Of a stretch of DNA of 64,000 bases, positions 12,001-24,443 are shown piece after piece. The notes beneath the pieces were generated by a model that saw only the letters and a program-made list of their open reading frames with translations, did no database searches and was not told the origin of the DNA. This stretch comes from Himantopus leucocephalus (Eukaryota; Chordata; Aves; Charadriiformes; Recurvirostridae), in the NCBI GenBank assembly GCA_003993805.1, contig RSEF01000002.1, positions 3,594,856-3,658,855 on the forward strand, in the 5' to 3' direction. Numbering within the stretch: position 1 is the stretch's first letter; each line of letters starts with the position of its first letter. The position numbers were made by a program, and so were the translations under genes.

Positions 12001-15000
12001 ATCCCTTAAAGACTATCCAGCGATTAGGGATGTGCCACCAGCGCAGCAGTTGCAGTAGATGCTTCTAATGAAGCCAGACCACATGAAATAGAACCTTTAA
12101 TGAAACACTGTGATCTTACTGATGCTACAAAAGACTATTTACTGACTTAAATCCTAGAGATACAAGACTTACCTGACCAAAACACAAAGTACTATTGCTT
12201 CACTGCTATTTTGGAGAGCCAGCTTGATTTAATTTGCTTTTAAGTTTACTCTAGAGAGGTACTGCCTGATGAAATATGCATCACAGCAGTGCTCCTCTCA
12301 AGATACTTTTTGTAACGATTTATTTTCCATGAGAGAATCAGAGTGTGGCTACAGAAGACTTTGCAATTTTAAAATCCTGTTTAATTTGGCTGCAGACACA
12401 GTTTAATCTGAAAGAGGAAGCTCTAACTGAACATGCTTTGTTTACTAGTGATCAAAGTTCTGCACCAGCTTCAAAACAGACCTACTTAAAGAAATTCATC
12501 TGCTAGGAAAAGCAGAAAAAGTCACATTTGGAGTCAACCACTGAATTCATTGATAGCGGAGGCAAAATGAATTGTTCCAAGAATCTACTCCCAACTAAAG
12601 CACAAACATCAGATATTTATGTAGATAGCATGCAAGATGAGTAATGGGTCTGGAGCTCTCCACTGCCCTCTGAAAATGCTGCGACACTCCTTTAAAATGG
12701 GGGGGGGGAAGACAGACCAAAGGAGATGTAACAGAACGTTCTACAATAACATAATTTGAAATGGCACAGTATCACAGATTTAGGGCTGAATTCTGAAACT
12801 ATGAGGTTCAACTTAAGTTCAACACAGAGAATAACTGAAAAAGCCCTAGGCTCTGCTAGCACACACCATCTTCCAAATTAAAAGCCGTGCTTTAACCTAC
12901 CTGCTTTAACTACACAGAAACAAATGACCTGATCTCATTTCTACAGAACACAAAGCGTGTTAGCTGTCCCCTTGGTGTACGAAAGAGTTACAAGGTACTT
13001 CAAGGCAACGACAGCTTATGCCTGTGTCTTAACCTGTGAAAAGTCATTAAATTCCTACCGCAGTATGTGTTCGCTTCATCGCATTCACTGTGAGAAAAGC
13101 ATGTGCGGTCACTTACTGAAAAGCAGCTGCAACGTGACAAGTCTAAACCTCCGTTTACATTGTGGTAACTTATTCTGGATAGCTTGCAGCCTTAGTTTTT
13201 ATCACTCTACCCCCTCACCCACCTCCTCCCCTCTTTCCCCAGGGAATGACATCCTGAGCTGGGCAATGCCTGATTTACAGTCAAGATTTTTCTGCTGCAC
13301 AGCCCTAACAAAGGCTCCAGCCAACTTCTCTGGCCTTCCACGGAGGAGTCACCCCTCTGTATCAACAAACTATATGACCGGACCTTATATACAAAGGAAA
13401 ATTTGCAACCAGAGTACCTTGTCCTCTAATAGTAATATATTAAAAAGGAACCAGTGGATCTGACTTTCTGTTTATTTTTGGTCTTTGAACATCTGCTAGC
13501 ATGTCAGGCACAGCTCTGCTTATCTGCACGCAGTTCCACTGAAAGCAGCTGTATATACCCAGGCATACACAAGAACAGAATTAATAATCCAAAAAAGCCC
13601 ACACATACAGGCAAGATAAAGTTAATCATAGTTTTAAACATATGAAAGTAGATAAAGGGGCCTGGTTCTTTTTATAAAAGACACCACCACCAAACTGGTG
13701 TCGCTCATACAACCTTGAAGTAACAAACACAAAAGTTCATTTCCTTCTGCACAAAGTCTTCTCCACGCGCAAAATGGTCCTGCGTGTAGTTACTTCTCAT
13801 CAAGTTTCTAAAGAAAGCAAGAGGCAAAGAGTCTTTATAGATATATTTATCTATCCGAATACTCTGACTTCCCTAATATGCACCAATCAAATGAGCTTCA
13901 GTCGTGGTCTTCCCCAGTTTCTACATTGGTTAGGGACATGAAGAAAGACGTCTTCAGTTTAGGAGAAGACATTGGGGGGGGGGGGGGGGGGGGNATGAGA
14001 AAAAATACACACACAAACTATGCAAATAAACTAAGTGTTGGAACTCCCCAAAAAGCATAGTGCAATTATAACAGTTTGGCTAAGGGATTCTGGGCTGCGT
14101 TTTAGCCTGCGAGCAAGCTGGCCAAACTCTTCATCCTGTATATAAAACAGAATCTCAGCTAACATTTGGTCAATGCCTTCCTTTATTTTTCCATTTTTAA
14201 ATCAAAGCATCGAGCTTTTCAGACTCATGAGGACAAATAATACCTCCCAGTGCATCTTAACCCAAAACAAAACCCTCTTCCAAAAACAATGAGCAGGTAT
14301 TTATTTTCCTACTCATTGTTTATTGCTACAGAACTTTAAAAGCTATTGCTGAAGCTTTCAGTTATCTTGGCTTTTCATTAAAGGATATGGAGAATATCAC
14401 CAGAATCATTGTGAAATCAACACTTTCTTTTAGACATGATATCCGTCTAAAAACAGAGGCTTCTTCCAAAAACAACTAGTTTGAACTTTATTGTGTTTGT
14501 TTCTTCATGCAGGTGTCAGAGCTTCCACAGACACTCATAGCTATATACCTTCAAACATTACAATACTACTCTTAACCTTACTGTCTATTTTGACTGCTAG
14601 CGAATCCAACTTGCAGCATACAAAACAGCATAGAACAATTCACTTTGAATGTTAATTACTAAAGTCATAATGTTCTGATTAAGACACCAACCATTTACTA
14701 TTCACATTGAGTCCTGCAACAGCTAAAATTAAGCAACATCTCAAATGTGCTCCAAATCTCTTACTTCAGTTGTCTAAAGGCAGCGCTTGGTGGCTAATTT
14801 TTTTGAAGACACTGGCTTAAATACCTGATTGAGATTACCGCAAATACACAAGTACTGTCTCTCCAGTTCTTGCACCACCAGACTCTGCAAAGCTCAGCAG
14901 TTCAGTGCTGCTCAACATTGCTCATTTTTTCCTCAAAACGTATTTATTCCGCCGAGATGTAAAGGCAGGGAGTATTCCACCTAAGGTTAAAAGCAGTGCA

Positions 15001-16354
15001 GTTTTATAGCACAAATAAGGCAGTGCTGTTTCTACAGCCATTTCCCTGACTACATCTGCACCGCAGACCCAACCCTCCCTGTTGTGTGTAGCTGGGAAGT
15101 AAGTTCTTGTAAAGGAAGGGGCAAATATAAAGCCCTCAACTACACACACTCTGTATGCAAAAAGCAGCCTCAAGAGATGACTTCCATGCACAGAGAAAGG
15201 AGTACAATCTACTGGAACTCGAGATTAATTGGCAGCTGTCTCCTGATAACTCTCAAACACGGTCAAGTCAGCAGCTCACCTGCCATAGTCAACATTTCCT
15301 TTGACAAGAACCAGAAAAGCAGAACTGTGGTTGTGTTTGCTGCAGAACAGAACAGGATGGTCCAGGATGGGCAAAATTAACCAAACCCAACTTCCAGTAT
15401 TTTTCATTTATGCATACTCTAGGACATCGAATAAAAATGTGAATGCCATACCTTGTCCTTCAGTGGGAACATTAATTTGCACCTCTTCCCCCTAACTAGT
15501 TGCCAACTCTCTTAAAACTTATAGGTTGTTAATATTTTGGAGATCTCGACCATTTCTGCCAGTTGTGGTTGAAAGTCATAAGGGCTTGAAAAGTTATTTG
15601 AAGGAAAGAGGACGGGTATATATACACAAACAACTTCACCAGGGTGAAAAAACGTCACACAGAAGGGAGGACAGAAATACAGAAACAACTTGTAACAAGA
15701 ACTAGATCTGCAAAAGACCATCATGGGCATACACTTTAAGTGAAAGTCAACAGTTTAGTTTCCTAAAGACCTCTGGGGATCTGCTCCATAAGTTTTGGGT
15801 ATAAACAATACAATCCCACAACCACTGCTTAGCTCACAGGATGCTACAGTATCGTACCTGTCTGCTACATCCATATCCCCTTCGATCTTGTTGAGCCCTC
15901 TCATAATGTTATCAAACTGCTCGCCCTGGTAATGCAGCACTTTTGCTGTGTCCTCCAGTCGTTTCTGCGATCCAGTCAATAATCCCGTCAGTTCTTTTCC
16001 TTTTGTTGACTGCAAAGCTGCTGCTTCTGCTCCTGCGCCTTGGCTCGACAGCAACTGCTCCCTCCAGAAGTGCTCAAGGATGTTGAACACCACATTTCTG
16101 TTGGGTTGCAGAGAACTGAACCAGTGCTTGGTGTTCTTCTCTAAGATGGTAAGGGAGCTGAAGATTAAATTTGAAGATTCCTTCTTGATCTCACCAATAC
16201 TAGAAAGATGGAAGTTGACCAAAAGTTCCCCAGTCTTGTCAGCTGTAAATTTGATTGCAACAGGAGTCAGCGAGAGTCTGCCAGAGACCCATTGTTTGCT
16301 GGTGTCCAAGTAGTAAGAACAAGGCCAGCTATGGATACGTATGTCTTCGTTCAT
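5892..16354 (-). CDS. SNAP47: SNAP47 gene, three coding exons visible (second SNARE helix missing)
   Basis: SNAP-25-family Qbc SNARE without a palmitoylated cysteine linker. Known of the family: it takes part in exocytosis and vesicle trafficking, including postsynaptic receptor delivery in mammals. Seen here: exons at 15858-16354, 10092-10576 and 5892-6022 join in phase to give 371 codons without a stop. Residue-level similarity to mammalian SNAP47 is high, for example VSGRLSLTPVAIKF, KHWFSSLQPNRNVVFNILEH and YEISVRQRFIGKPD. The first SNARE helix is present (GSQKRLEDTARVL-type region). The mammalian short form has about 420 residues, so about 49 C-terminal residues, the second SNARE helix, are missing. 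Exon 3 ends in a proper donor, so a further exon is expected at or beyond the low-coordinate edge. Confidence 0.95.
6023..10091 (-). other. SNAP47: SNAP47 intron 2
   Basis: About 4.1 kb between exons 3 and 2. It holds an 18-base A run beside a single N (7389), a poly-A/T rich patch near 8280-8340 and a 110-bp direct duplication around N 9592. No additional coding exon or recognisable RNA gene was seen. Confidence 0.75.
9482..9704. repeat. About 110-bp direct duplication around a single N
   Basis: 9482-9591 is repeated at 9593-9704 (CCACAGAGTGGCACAATATT to CTTTCACAAAG), with one N at 9592 between. The second copy has a 2-base insertion (AAAGAATAATGACAC versus AAAGAGTGACAC) and one substitution. 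Confidence 0.9.
10092..10576 (-). CDS. SNAP47: SNAP47 coding exon 2
   Basis: The exon is 485 nt with acceptor TTTTCTCCACTAG and donor GTAAGTGA; it enters in phase 2 and leaves in phase 1. It opens with LLTELESPSWWPFSSKLWK and contains IPVIITHRTDSNVKPGKLTL, DVDDIRVHTPYEISVRQRF and AKMPEAIPILEVQFSKK. This is the long SNAP47-specific linker between the two SNARE motifs. Confidence 0.96.
11574..11673. other. 100-N assembly gap
   Basis: Exactly 100 N bases, the conventional size for a gap of unknown length, inside SNAP47 intron 1. Confidence 0.99.
13974..13994 (+). repeat. G20 homopolymer ending in N
   Basis: Twenty consecutive G followed by a single N and then ATGAGAAAAAATAC. Reads or contigs probably stop in this tract. 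Confidence 0.95.
15858..16354 (-). CDS. SNAP47: SNAP47 coding exon 1 with start codon
   Basis: The start ATG at 16354-16352 gives MNEDIRIHSWPCSYYLD, matching the mammalian short-form start. The frame stays open about 20 codons upstream. A possible acceptor, TTGCTCTTGTAG, lies 24 nt before the ATG, so a separate 5' untranslated exon is likely; human also has a longer N-terminal form. The exon encodes the N-terminal lipid-binding-like region and the first SNARE helix (GSQKRLEDTAKVLHYQGEQF), and ends at the donor GTACGATA in phase 2. Confidence 0.95.
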
Positions 16355-19300
16355 CAGCTCGCCGTTCAGATCCTCCTCTACAAGAGCAACGCTCTCAAAG
16401 CCAGAAGGAGAAACTAGAATAAAACAGGAAAAAAAAAATAAATGAAAGAATCCTTAGCAACATATAAAAGCTGATGTCACAAACACTCACAAGTAATTAA
16501 TCCCATCCACAGCTTTCCAGTACATCCACATCCAGTACTTTCACTGTAACCTTTCAGTGAGCACCCAAGACAGATTTGGAAATAGGTACGGATGGGTTAC
16601 AAAATTTGGTAATCATTCCTAACCATCCAAGTATTTCCTTCAGAAAGGCTCACCGTTTCTGAGGAGGACTATCAATATTATTGCCTGTTCCCTAACAGCA
16701 CTGCCTCCCCTTTTTGTAAGGTTCTCATCACGTTCCAGCACGTGATTTACAACAGCACAAACCTCAAATGACTTGCATTAATGCCCTGGATATTTAATAC
16801 CTGCTGTGCTGTTTTTGGACAGGGGAGGTGCTTTATAATTAAGATTAGTCTATACGGTCACATGCATATGTTCATATTTTTGGGTGGAGGGGAACCTACC
16901 AATACCAGAATCATGAAAAACTTTTACCAACTTTTCTGAGTCTTTCACATACCCCTTTTTACTAGAAAGTGATCATGTAAGAAGTTTTCCATTCCCCACC
17001 TCATCATCAGAAGCAGCTTCTCATAGACCAACAGCTGCTGAAGAAAATCCAGAATATACCAAAACACAAGTTCATCAATAAATATCTACAACTATCACAA
17101 TAAAGCACTGGTCCTTCCCCTTCCACTTTGATACCTCAACGCTCAGGTATGTTAAGAACACACCCAGAATGTCTATCCAACAGCGCAGGTGAAACCAAAA
17201 CCAGCACAGACCAGAACTCACAATCATTAAAAAAACAGAAACACCCAGCCACAAACGGATGAATATTCTTCAGAAATCATCACTATCTCAGACCATCACT
17301 CTTGGTCTCAGAAGACTTGCAAAAACATCTACCTTACAAAACTCAAGTGGATAACATAACTTCTGGTAGAACACTGCAGCCAAAATACCCCACCCCACCC
17401 CGGCCGCCAATCCATAGTACTTCTTCTGTGAAATATTCGTTGTTTCTCAGTTACTACCAAAGATGTTTGGAAATGGAAGTTTGGGAAGAACTGGAAACAA
17501 CTTAGCAGTGCTACTGGGAAAACCTCGACTGACCCAAGTGGAAGTTAAGATGAAAAAGATGCCACAGTGGTATTGGAAGAGGTGCTGCTGGCCTGGCATG
17601 CAGAGCAACTCTGCACACGTGCCGGCGGAGCAAGCAGCAGCAGAACCAGCAGAGCCTTAAAAGAGCCAGCAGAACTGACTCTGTTCACTCAGCGCGAAGA
17701 GACACGACGTTCAGGGCAACGGTGATTTCATTGCACCTCTGTGACAGGCCGTGTTTTCCCAGGAGCCTGTGATGCTATTTGATGACATAATATTAATCCT
17801 ATAAGACTTGCTCACCGGTATCTGGAATCCCAGCAAGAAAACATGGAGCCATCATATGCCTTAGGTCTGACTTGCTTACATCAAAACAATCTCAAATTTG
17901 GAACAGTAAATTAAATGAAACATATCTGGAGTGGCATCTCTCCCCACTTCCAAAGAGGCTTCTTGTACCCAAGGGTCAGATTGTTTCCTGTAACATCTCC
18001 TTCATAATGCTACAGTTTTCTGCATGTACACTGAAGACCAATTACGTTCCGCAACTAACTTCTTTATGAACGCCCATTACATAATGGTGATTTAATTACT
18101 CACATATTCATTATCTTCTCAATGCCTTTGATGTATCATAGCACAATTTACAGATTAGTACCGTGACATTATCCCAAGGTGTTCTGCTACTCGTATGGTG
18201 CAATAAATTAAAATCCCCACTTAGGTTGACACTGACACTAATTACACCTTCTTACTTCGGTACGATCTGTTCCCCTTAAGGAAATGTCTAGGAATCCTAA
18301 TGCAAATTAAAAAAAAAAAAAATCTAGTAGTCCTTTTTTCAGGTGAAAATTCACTGGTGTGAATTCCTATAGCACACACGGAAGATTTAGTGCTTTCAGG
18401 CTACTGCATCATTATTGTCCCTTAAATAGGGAGCTCTAAAGCCGAGTCCAGTTCCAATGACATCTTTTATTAAATATATTCAAACTTCAGTACTACTGAG
18501 ATAAGGACTACTCATGGTATGCCATATTCCACAAGAATCTTTACTTTGGTTTTCAACCTTATTTCCATGGCATTATGAATTGTAGTGATGCAAACGGAAA
18601 AAATAAGCCATAAGTTTACAAAACAGCTGGAGTTTAAAGTGAAAATTCTCAATCTGTTTTGGGCTAATAAAACGGCAATCCTAGAGAGACAACTTTGCAC
18701 TGTACTAAGGGCCAAAGAGAGGGTGAAAAAGCCCACAGAAATCTCATTTAAATGAGTAGCTACAGCAAATAAAACAATGATAAGTTCTAGGAAATACTTT
18801 CTTTTCTCAATCGTTTGCTACATAATTCCATAATTTGGAAAAAAGCTAAAAGCTCTGGCCTCAATTCCTCCATCTAGAAAAAAAAAGGTAGTTCCTCTAC
18901 TACAGCAAGGTTAGATCAGACAGATCTGATGGACAGAATTTTTGTTCCAGCCTGACGGGGCTTTGTGAGTAGCCAATTATTATAATTTGTATTTAAAGCT
19001 TATTTTCTTTCTGTCACACGCAAAGAAACAGGGAAAAGAAAATTACTTTTTAACAGTCAGTCAAACGTGACTGCAAAGAAACAAACAGCAGCAGTGGGAT
19101 ATCAAAACAGCCGTAAGCAGAACCGGTGCTTTTACAGTATACTTTAAGTGGAAAATATTTCCAATATGGATACACAATTATGTGCGGATAACAGTACACT
19201 TTTTGTTAGTATAACTTACAACTACATCAGTTTAAACATAAATTACGTCAGTGCTGAAATCAATGACAGTTGAAACTAAGTCATGTTATAGCTTTATTAA

Positions 19301-22300
19301 TTAGGATTTACAAATTACAAATCATAATTAAGCTTAACTGTTTGACACTGTCTAGATATGAAGTAAATACAATAGCGAAGAGATGATAAACAAAAATCAA
19401 CATCTTGTATTACACCCTCAAGGTCCTCGTAGCCTGATCATATTGCAGAAGCAAGTGAAATCTACTGAAAGAGCTCCCACCAGACACAGGAGAAAAAAAA
19501 AGAATTAAAATGAATCAGCAGCCTCCCAATTTATCAAACCAGCACGTCCCATTCAGGAAAGCAGCAGATCCCAGCCCATACAAAGCAGCTGACATCCCCT
19601 TACCCCACCCTGCACAAGTCTTTGCTGTTTACACGAGTTCCTGAAAATCTCATAAACATCAGCACGCTGTTCACAACACGTTGTTGCCCTGCAACGTTAT
19701 TTTATAAATAATGCATATAAATAATGATGAAACCAAGACACCAAAAGATTATACGCCTCGCAGGGGATCACAAGGGAAACCTGGAACCAAATGCAGGTTT
19801 CTCAATGCTCGCTGCTGGGACAGGCACCGGCAGAACATAATGTCATCTGAAAAACAACTCCTAGACCCCGCTAACGACAACAGCCACCTTCAACCAGGCA
19901 CAGCCCTACTAGGGAGGCAAGGAGAAACAGTAAACAAGCAAAGGACTCTTAAACACCTGTAAAATCTCAGCCTAGAACCTATTTTCACACGCTAAGAGTT
20001 CCACAAACTCTCTCCAACCACCACCAGCTCTCCATCAAGACAGCATTTTCTCTCAAGCCTGCTCTTTACCTTAAGGCTGTGAAAATACTGATGTCCGATG
20101 AGGTCTCACGACTGTGCTGTAAAAAAAGATCTTCCTAAACCCTATCTCAAGCTCCTTACCTCTATCTGTAGACGCTGAACTCACAGGCAGCCTTTTGGGG
20201 GCTGCTGCCTTTACAGAACCGTCCATCTGTAGGTAGAATTTTTTTCCCCAAGTATTTCTTTCTCTTCAGAGTCCGAAAGAGTAGGTAAAAAAAAAACCCT
20301 GAAGCTAAAGCAAATATCCTACTATGCCCGTTACCAAAAGGAAAAATATATAAATTAATAGAGAATGTATTTTTAACCCTGGATCTAAGAGTAAAACAAG
20401 TCCTCTCAGTCCAGGAGAAGAAACGAAGCAGTCACTTGACCTGTGTGTATATATATGTGCACATGCCTTAGGTCATATGACTTTTGACTCACCTGAGAGC
20501 TTAAAGGCTTTGCCTGATAGTCAGCTCCTTTCTGTGCCCAAGGCCAGAATTTTCAACCAAAAAACCTATTTGGTGGTTAAATCCATTCATTGTTCCAGCA
20601 CATTTTTCCCCAATATAATGACGTTTTAATTGCCATCAGATCTGCATGATTTTTTTTTTATTTTCCTTCTCTCTCTCCTCTCTCAAAGAAGTTTAAACCT
20701 TGCAGAAGTATAGATGTACGTAAGGATAACCAAGATGGATTTTATTCAACAATGAAAACAGTCATCAATGGTACAGAACATAGCTACTATATATGAAAAT
20801 TCAACAGCATACTATAATTTAATACAAGACTTCAAGGAATCAGATTAAAACACATGAGAAAATTTACCAATGTTAAACAAAAAAAAGAAGAAACAGTAAC
20901 AATGATTTGAAGTTAGCTGGAAAAAGGCATTAAATATGTACTTCACCTATGACACTCATGCATTGTGTCACATAATATCAGGCATTAGCCTGTGGTTATG
21001 GTTTTTGAGCAGCTAAAAACTGTCGTTATCCTATTACTTTTGTAACTCTATTTTCTCCTCGAGTCAATATTAAAGAAACTTTTTCGTCTCATCTACTGGC
21101 AGCACTTTGCCTCTTATAAAACAGAACCTTGCGTCGGCTTCGCTCTTATTAGCTTGTACAGCACCTACATGGAGGATTCCTCATTGTATTTGAGCTGTGC
21201 AATGAAAAGCAGTGTTAAATACACCAACGTCATCTGATGTAAACAGCGAGCTCACCACTAAAGACCAAATAGCTCAGCTACTCTCCTTCGAAATGAAGGG
21301 ATGTTGCCCCCCCGCCATATTTCCTGAAGTTTTGACGATCCCATTTCAGAAACGCTGAGCTACAGACCTTCTGTCACTTACACAGCTGGTTTCTTATAAT
21401 ATTACTCGAAACTCAGGATTTCTCTCCCCTCCTCCTACCATCACTTTATTTTGACCCCACCACCTGAAATTCAGCATTATGTCATTCACCATTCTACTCC
21501 TCCTAAAACAAGATTAGAAATTTCTTATAAGACATGGAATATTCATGGTTTTGTAAAATACACTGAAAAAAATCCCCACCTGCAATAAAACATACCATTT
21601 CAGTATTCCCACCCAGAAAAGAAAAAACAAACAGACAAAAAAACCACCCCACAACAAAGAAACCCCCAACAACAAACAGCTGTAAGTCCTTTAGAATATC
21701 ATGGAAAGGAAAAAAAAATAAACAAATGGCTTTAAATTACGTGTAAACACAGCCAAGAATAGGTTTATAAACTTGAGAAGCTCACAGTACCAAAACAACT
21801 TCCCTGTATGCAATGGAAGAACAATGATTTCACAATAAATTCCTTCATATTTTTTTAAAGAAATATATGTTTGCCTACACATTTTTCTATAGACCAGATG
21901 ACACATGCAGTCTATCCTTATCTGCGCTCCCCAACACCAACACATTATCCACATCCTGTAAATCACCTCTTTTTTTAGCACAGTTGGTCTTTTTGACATA
22001 TCTGCCCCCCAAACCAAGTGCAGTACTGTACACAGCTACACACAGCAGCACAGAGCAAGAACTAGGATTAGCAGCAAAGAGATGCGGATGATATTTCCGG
22101 CAGCGTCACCACAACATTGTACAAATTCTTTAGCTAACACATAACTCAGGGCTGCTTCTATAAAAAGGAGGTGACTCACCTTCTCTCGTGAAGTGCTTTG
22201 AGATCATTCAATGAAATGGAAGCATTACTAATTACCCCAGGTGTGAGGAGATGCTACATACTGTGGGAGAAGGTGCTGTCAGCTCATGAGCAGAACACCA

Positions 22301-22458
22301 GCCCTTCGCAACGTGTCTACCTCAGAGCCTCCAAAACTTAGTCACAGATTTTTCTCATCTGCAGAACATTTCTGCACACATTTCTAACATGTTGGTGTTT
22401 GTTTACTTTTTCTCCTCCTTCATGGCTGAAGTTTCCATAGGGTCATTATCTTCGGTGA

Positions 22459-22602
22459 TTTATTCCCAAAACTACCATCTGGCAAATGGTAAGTTTAACG
22501 CTTCTGTGAGCCCAAGAACTCTCATAATANGTTTATTCTCAAAACTACCATCTGGCAAATGGGAAGTTTAACGCTTCTGTGAGCCCAAGAACTCTCATAA
22601 TA
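22459..22602. repeat. About 71-bp direct duplication around a single N
   Basis: The block starting TTTATTCCCAAAACTACC and ending GAACTCTCATAATA is repeated directly after N 22530 with two or three substitutions. Confidence 0.88.
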
Positions 22603-23079
22603 AAAATGTTTATGCGGCCTATCAAGTGACTCTCCCCTCTTTTTTAACTAAAGGCCTAAGATGCAGTTCCAGCAGGTTTCTAAATCTACGATTCTCCAAA
22701 TGATGCTACAAGACACAAAGTACTCAGGTGTGACCCTCCAAGACACGCAGCAAAGACACACAGTACCTCTCTACTATGGTACACAGAGAAATTCAGCTCC
22801 CCTCAATCTCAAAAGATCAATAGAACCCCACAGAATAATGGCTTTAGACTGAGGGGCTTCTCCACATCAACGTTTCCATCTTTCTATGGAAAAAACATTT
22901 TGATCCCACTCCATTTCTCATACAAAGAAATTTTATAGAAGAACAAAGTCCCACCAGCCTCTCCCAAATACATTTAAGTATGGAACTGCCTCAGTTCTCA
23001 TCCTTTAACCCACACCAGACCCTACATCTTTGAGGTTAAACCTCATCAGCCTTCCTTTCAATTTTGACCCTGTCTCAAC

Positions 23080-23560
23080 CTCTACAGCCCAAAACACAGG
23101 CACATCTACACTTCTCAAACCTTGCTCCCCTGCCCTCCCAGGGCGCCCTGCCCCACCTCAGGGGCGAACCCTCCTCTGTCCCCCTTCTTTCCTCCCACAA
23201 CTCGCTCCCTTCCCTAATGCCATCCCCAAGACTATCTATTTCCTCACCCCAAGCTAGACGTAACCCCTTCCGAAAAAACCATTCACATCCCTTTCTCTTC
23301 CTTTTTCCCAGTACAAAGACAGTCTTCCTCCTCCTCACCCCAAACACAACACAGTCACCTGCTGCACCAGACCGTTCCCCAGTCCCTGTCCTTTTCCCAG
23401 TAACAGAAGAGACCCCATTCTTTCCCTAGTCCTACTAGGGAAAGACATAGGTCAGTCACCCAAAATCCTCTTCTCTCCTTCACTGCTAGGCCAGTCTCCA
23501 CCACAATTCTCATCTCGCCCTCTGCCACAGCTCTAGGCCAAACTGATCTCTCGAGCTCTC
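23080..23560 (+). repeat. Pyrimidine-rich tract
   Basis: About 480 bp strongly biased to C and T on the + strand, dense in CCCC, CTTCC and CCTC. The ORFs over it (for example 23064-23429 on +) are low-complexity Pro/Ser/Leu strings and are not genes. Confidence 0.6.
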
Positions 23561-23589
23561 TGATCTCTCCTCTCTGGTATCCAGCAATA

Positions 23590-23850
23590 AGACGAGTGGG
23601 AACGGTTCAAAGCTGTGTCAAGGGAGGTCTACACTGGGCATTAGGAAGCATTTCTTTACCAAGAGGGTGGTCAAACACTGGAACAGGCTTCCTAGAGAGG
23701 TGATCGTTGCCCCAAGCCCATCAGTGTTTAAGAGGTGTTTTGACAATGCCCTTAATAACACACTTTAACTTGGTGAACGCTGAACTGGTCAGGCAGTTGG
23801 ATTAGATGATAGTTGTAGGTCCTTCCCAACTGAAATAGTCCATTCTATTC
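23590..23850 (+). mobile_element. CR1-like LINE 3' fragment, sense on +
   Basis: It contains GCATTAGGAAGCATTTCTTT, GAACAGGCTTCCTAGAGAGG and TTGGATTAGATGATAGTTGT, and ends CCTTCCCAACTGAAA with a short CATTCTATTC tail. The 3' end differs from the common CR1 ends in this window, so it is a different subfamily. Confidence 0.8.
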
Positions 23851-23865
23851 AGACCCACACACTTT

Positions 23866-24250
23866 ATAGAATCATAGAATCATTTTGGTTGGAAGAGACC
23901 TTTAGGATCACAGAGTTCAAACATTAATCTAACACTGCCAAAACCACCACTAAACCATGTCCCTCAGCACCACATCTACGCGTCTTCTAAATACTTCCAG
24001 GGATGGCAATTCCACCACTGCCCTGGGCAGCCTGTTCCAATGCTTGACAACCCTTTCAGTGAAGAAATTGTTTCTAATATACATTCTAAACTTCCCCTGG
24101 CGCAACTTGATGCCATTTTCTCTTGTCCTATCGCCTGTTACTTGGGAGAAGAGACCAACACACCCCCCTCACTACACCCTCCTTTCGGGTAGTTGCAGAG
24201 AGAAATAAAGTCTCCCCTCAGCCTCCTTTTCTCCAGGCTAAGGCCCAAAG
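23866..24250 (-). mobile_element. CR1 LINE 3' fragment, sense on -
   Basis: It begins TATAGAATCATAGAATCATT and GGTTGGAAGAGACCTTTAGG, followed by ACCACTAAACCATGTCCCTC and CTCAGCCTCCTTTTCTCCAG. This is the reverse complement of a CR1 3' end and lies head-on to the preceding copy. Confidence 0.88.
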
Positions 24251-24301
24251 GCTTCCTACAGCCAGACCCACCCCCCACTTCATGTCACGAATCATAGAAT
24301 C

Positions 24302-24401
24302 NNNNNNNNNNNNNNNNNNNNNNNNNNNNNNNNNNNNNNNNNNNNNNNNNNNNNNNNNNNNNNNNNNNNNNNNNNNNNNNNNNNNNNNNNNNNNNNNNNN
24401 N
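24302..24401. other. 100-N assembly gap flanked by CR1 ends
   Basis: Exactly 100 N. The left flank ends in GAATCATAGAATC, a reverse-oriented CR1 tail, and the right flank begins TTAAAGGTCCATTCCAACCC, a forward-oriented CR1 tail. The gap lies between ALS2CL exon 18 and SNAP47, where the missing VPS9 exons would be expected. Confidence 0.97.
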
Positions 24402-24443
24402 TTAAAGGTCCATTCCAACCCAAACTATTCTATGATTCTATGA
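24402..24443 (+). mobile_element. CR1 LINE 3' terminus, cut by the gap
   Basis: A 42-bp stretch TTAAAGGTCCATTCCAACCC ending in ATTCTATGATTCTATGA, the terminal repeat of a forward-oriented CR1 whose body would be inside the gap. Confidence 0.85.

Larger units (their letters stand above)
10577..15857 (-). other. SNAP47: SNAP47 intron 1
   Basis: About 5.3 kb between exons 2 and 1. It contains a 100-N gap (11574-11673) and a 20-base G run ending at a single N (13974-13994). A 168-codon ORF at 12957-13463 on + has no recognisable domain and I treat it as chance. Confidence 0.75.

Noticed and set aside
12957..13463. 168-codon ORF on +
   Set aside because: It lies inside SNAP47 intron 1, has no recognisable domain, and has a composition like the surrounding intron.
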